A DNA stretch of 64,000 nt from Rothia nasimurium (lineage in GTDB: Bacteria > Actinomycetota > Actinomycetes > Actinomycetales > Micrococcaceae): positions 186,001 through 250,000 of the forward strand of contig NZ_CAKMSS010000002.1 of the NCBI RefSeq assembly GCF_928382285.1, in the 5' to 3' direction. A model generated the notes under the pieces. It was not told where the DNA came from. It saw only the letters and a program-made list of their open reading frames with translations, and did not search any database. Below, piece by piece: positions 62,727 through 64,000 of the stretch. Numbering within the stretch: position 1 is the first letter of the stretch; every line of letters begins with the position of its first letter. The position numbers and the translations under genes are program-made.

Positions 62727-63548
62727 TTAGAGGGATAGGGCGGCAGCTGCCAGGTCAGCCGGTGCCGGGCTTGCCGCCACGGTGATGGTGGCAGGACGCT
62801 GCTGCTCGGGTAGGTTGCGGGCTGCGGCTTCGGTGCTGGCCCCGATGGCAACGGTGGGGGGCAGGGTGCTGCCGGCGGCGTCCGCTAGGGTTTGCAGGAG
62901 CAGGGGCGAGGTTGCAATCAGGACGTCGGTGGTAGCGAGCGCGGTGACGGCCTCGCCCAGAGTGAGCGCGGAACCTGACGGAGCGTTAAGGTCAGCGGGG
63001 TTCTGCCCGCTAAGAGGGTTCTCTGCTGGGTAGGGCAGCATGTCGTAGACCGGTAGGGTGGCTACGGTGTAGCCGTAGTCGGTGAGTCCTTCTTCGAGGG
63101 TCGGTGAAGCTGTAGTTCCCTGGACGGCCAAGATGGTTTCGTCCATAGGGTTGTCCCATTCTTCGTCGATGAGCCATTCGTCGACCATTCCGGCTGCTGA
63201 CTGGGTTTCGGGCACGAAGTCGACCAGCAGGCCCCGCTCAACCAGGGCCGCCTCGGTAGCCCGACCGACGGCTGCAACCTGAGCAGCGCCTAACAGCTCG
63301 ACCAGGCTTTGGCCCAGCCCCTGTGCCAGGGCGTCTAGGCCCAGTACCCCGTTAACCGAGGTGAAAGTGACCCAGGAGAACTCCCCACGAATCAGGGCGA
63401 AGGCGACTTCTTCCCAGTCTTCTGGTTCAGTACCTACAGGGTCAAGAATGGGGGCGTAGAGCAGCTTCGCTTCGGCGTCCTGGTCCAGAAGAACGCTGGT
63501 CAGCGCGGCGGCCTTAGCCGGGGTGCGGGTGATGAGATAGGTAGTCAT
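62727..63548 (-). CDS. hemD: Uroporphyrinogen-III synthase
   Basis: A 273-residue HemD. The family is weakly conserved, but the two-domain layout and signatures TYLITRTPAKAAAL, FSWVTFTSVNGVLGL and VAAVGRATEAALVERG, with VLIATSPLLLQTLADA and PTVAIGASTEAAARN in the second half, are convincing. The ATG at 63548 lies four nt after the hemC stop and starts directly at the first strand; an in-frame start at 63626 would lie inside hemC. It closes and inverts ring D of hydroxymethylbilane. Confidence 0.9.
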   Translation of the reverse strand: MTTYLITRTPAKAAALTSVLLDQDAEAKLLYAPILDPVGTEPEDWEEVAFALIRGEFSWVTFTSVNGVLGLDALAQGLGQSLVELLGAAQVAAVGRATEAALVERGLLVDFVPETQSAAGMVDEWLIDEEWDNPMDETILAVQGTTASPTLEEGLTDYGYTVATLPVYDMLPYPAENPLSGQNPADLNAPSGSALTLGEAVTALATTDVLIATSPLLLQTLADAAGSTLPPTVAIGASTEAAARNLPEQQRPATITVAASPAPADLAAAALSL

Positions 63549-63552
63549 AGCT

Positions 63553-64000
63553 CTAGGCACCGCCTTCAAGACCAGCGAGAGCGGCAGCACCCATGCCCAG
63601 CAGGTCATCGGCAGCCTGGGTGCCAAGAAAAGCGGCAGCTTCTACCGACAGGGTCTCTGTCTGCACGGTATGCCGCAGCAGCTCGGTGCCGTCGGGATTA
63701 GCCACAGCGATGTTAAGGACGAGCTGGCCAGCGTCCACCAGGGCATAAGCCCCAATAGGAGCGGCGCAGCCCGCTTCAAGACGGCGGAGCAGGGCGCGCT
63801 CAGCGGTCACAGCCAGCTGGGTCTCGATGTGGTTGACAGCGGCTACAGACTGCCCCAGCTCTGTTTGCTCACCGGCATCGTCGGTACGAATTTCGATAGC
63901 GAGAGCCCCCTGGCCGGGAGCGGGCACAACCCTGTCAACCCCCAGGTACTCGGTAATGGTCTCAGCAAGGCCCAGACGGTGCAGACCGGCGGCAGCCAGC
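63553..64000 (-). CDS. hemC: Hydroxymethylbilane synthase (partial, N-terminus outside window)
   Basis: The C-terminal 148 codons are present; the start lies right of position 64000. Visible: LAAAGLHRLGL near the edge, VPAPGQGALAIEIR, RALLRRLEAGCAAPIGAYA, whose Cys carries the dipyrromethane cofactor, and a C-terminal domain ending AALAGLEGGA. It polymerises porphobilinogen. First visible gene of the hemC-D-B-L operon. Confidence 0.95.
   Translation of the reverse strand, partial: LAAAGLHRLGLAETITEYLGVDRVVPAPGQGALAIEIRTDDAGEQTELGQSVAAVNHIETQLAVTAERALLRRLEAGCAAPIGAYALVDAGQLVLNIAVANPDGTELLRHTVQTETLSVEAAAFLGTQAADDLLGMGAAALAGLEGGA

Overview
The window is ordinary, gene-dense chromosome of a high-GC actinobacterium (about 60 % GC by eye). 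The gene set points to the family Micrococcaceae, and a Rothia-like genus would fit, but that is inference. The evidence is a fused E1/E2 2-oxoglutarate decarboxylase (Kgd/OdhA type), the MtrA-MtrB-LpqB cluster, a SigR/RsrA pair, the 24-residue ribosomal protein bL37, AdnA-AdnB, a UPF0182-YlbL-like pair, and a block 37.7-55.5 kb whose content resembles the Mycobacterium tuberculosis Rv3193c-Rv3202c neighbourhood.

Layout. 1-3.8 kb: a metal ABC transporter (ATPase cut by the left edge, plus its binding lipoprotein) and two CorC/HlyC-like CBS membrane proteins. 4.2-14.2 kb: kgd, a degenerate SGNH protein, bL37, rsrA-sigR, a DoxX-like protein, then aroA-rsgA-hisN. 14.3-25.9 kb, all on the minus strand: secA, hpf, comF, lpqB-mtrB-mtrA, a MetE-like protein, chorismate mutase, mnmA. 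26-37.4 kb: cysteine desulfurase, trmL, HtrA-like protease, a TPM protein next to pspA, udk, a PH-like protein, a Tat-exported orphan, a secreted lipase and a small membrane protein. 37.5 kb: initiator tRNA with a near-consensus promoter. 37.7-55.5 kb: UPF0182, PDZ-Lon protease, zincin-like protein, HELCH metallopeptidase, uvrD2-like helicase, nudC-like hydrolase, an APH-like protein and adnB/adnA. 55.6-60.2 kb: a DEDDh exonuclease, an AT-rich restriction-modification island, and a ThrE-type exporter. 60.3-64 kb: the haem operon hemC-hemD-hemB-hemL (hemC cut by the right edge).

Three things stand out. First, a 2.4-kb AT-rich type II restriction-modification unit (C5 methyltransferase plus a SacI-like endonuclease candidate) sits in the 3' end of the exonuclease gene and is bracketed by a perfect 35-bp direct repeat: an insertion with long target duplication that left the host gene intact. 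Second, a family of about 110-bp imperfect palindromes occurs three times between genes (25.97, 28.0 and 60.2 kb). Internal-loop sequences are conserved while paired stems differ but stay complementary, the pattern expected of a structured RNA or palindromic element. Third, the heptamer GGACGCC occurs about 60 times (hand count, both strands), roughly three times the composition expectation, and forms inverted pairs in several terminator-like hairpins, reminiscent of DNA-uptake sequences.

Several housekeeping neighbours look catalytically degenerate: the SGNH protein lacks Ser and His, the NudC-like protein lacks its zinc-ribbon cysteines, the APH-like protein lacks the metal-binding Asp, the zincin-like protein lacks HExxH, and the MetE-like protein has no cysteine.
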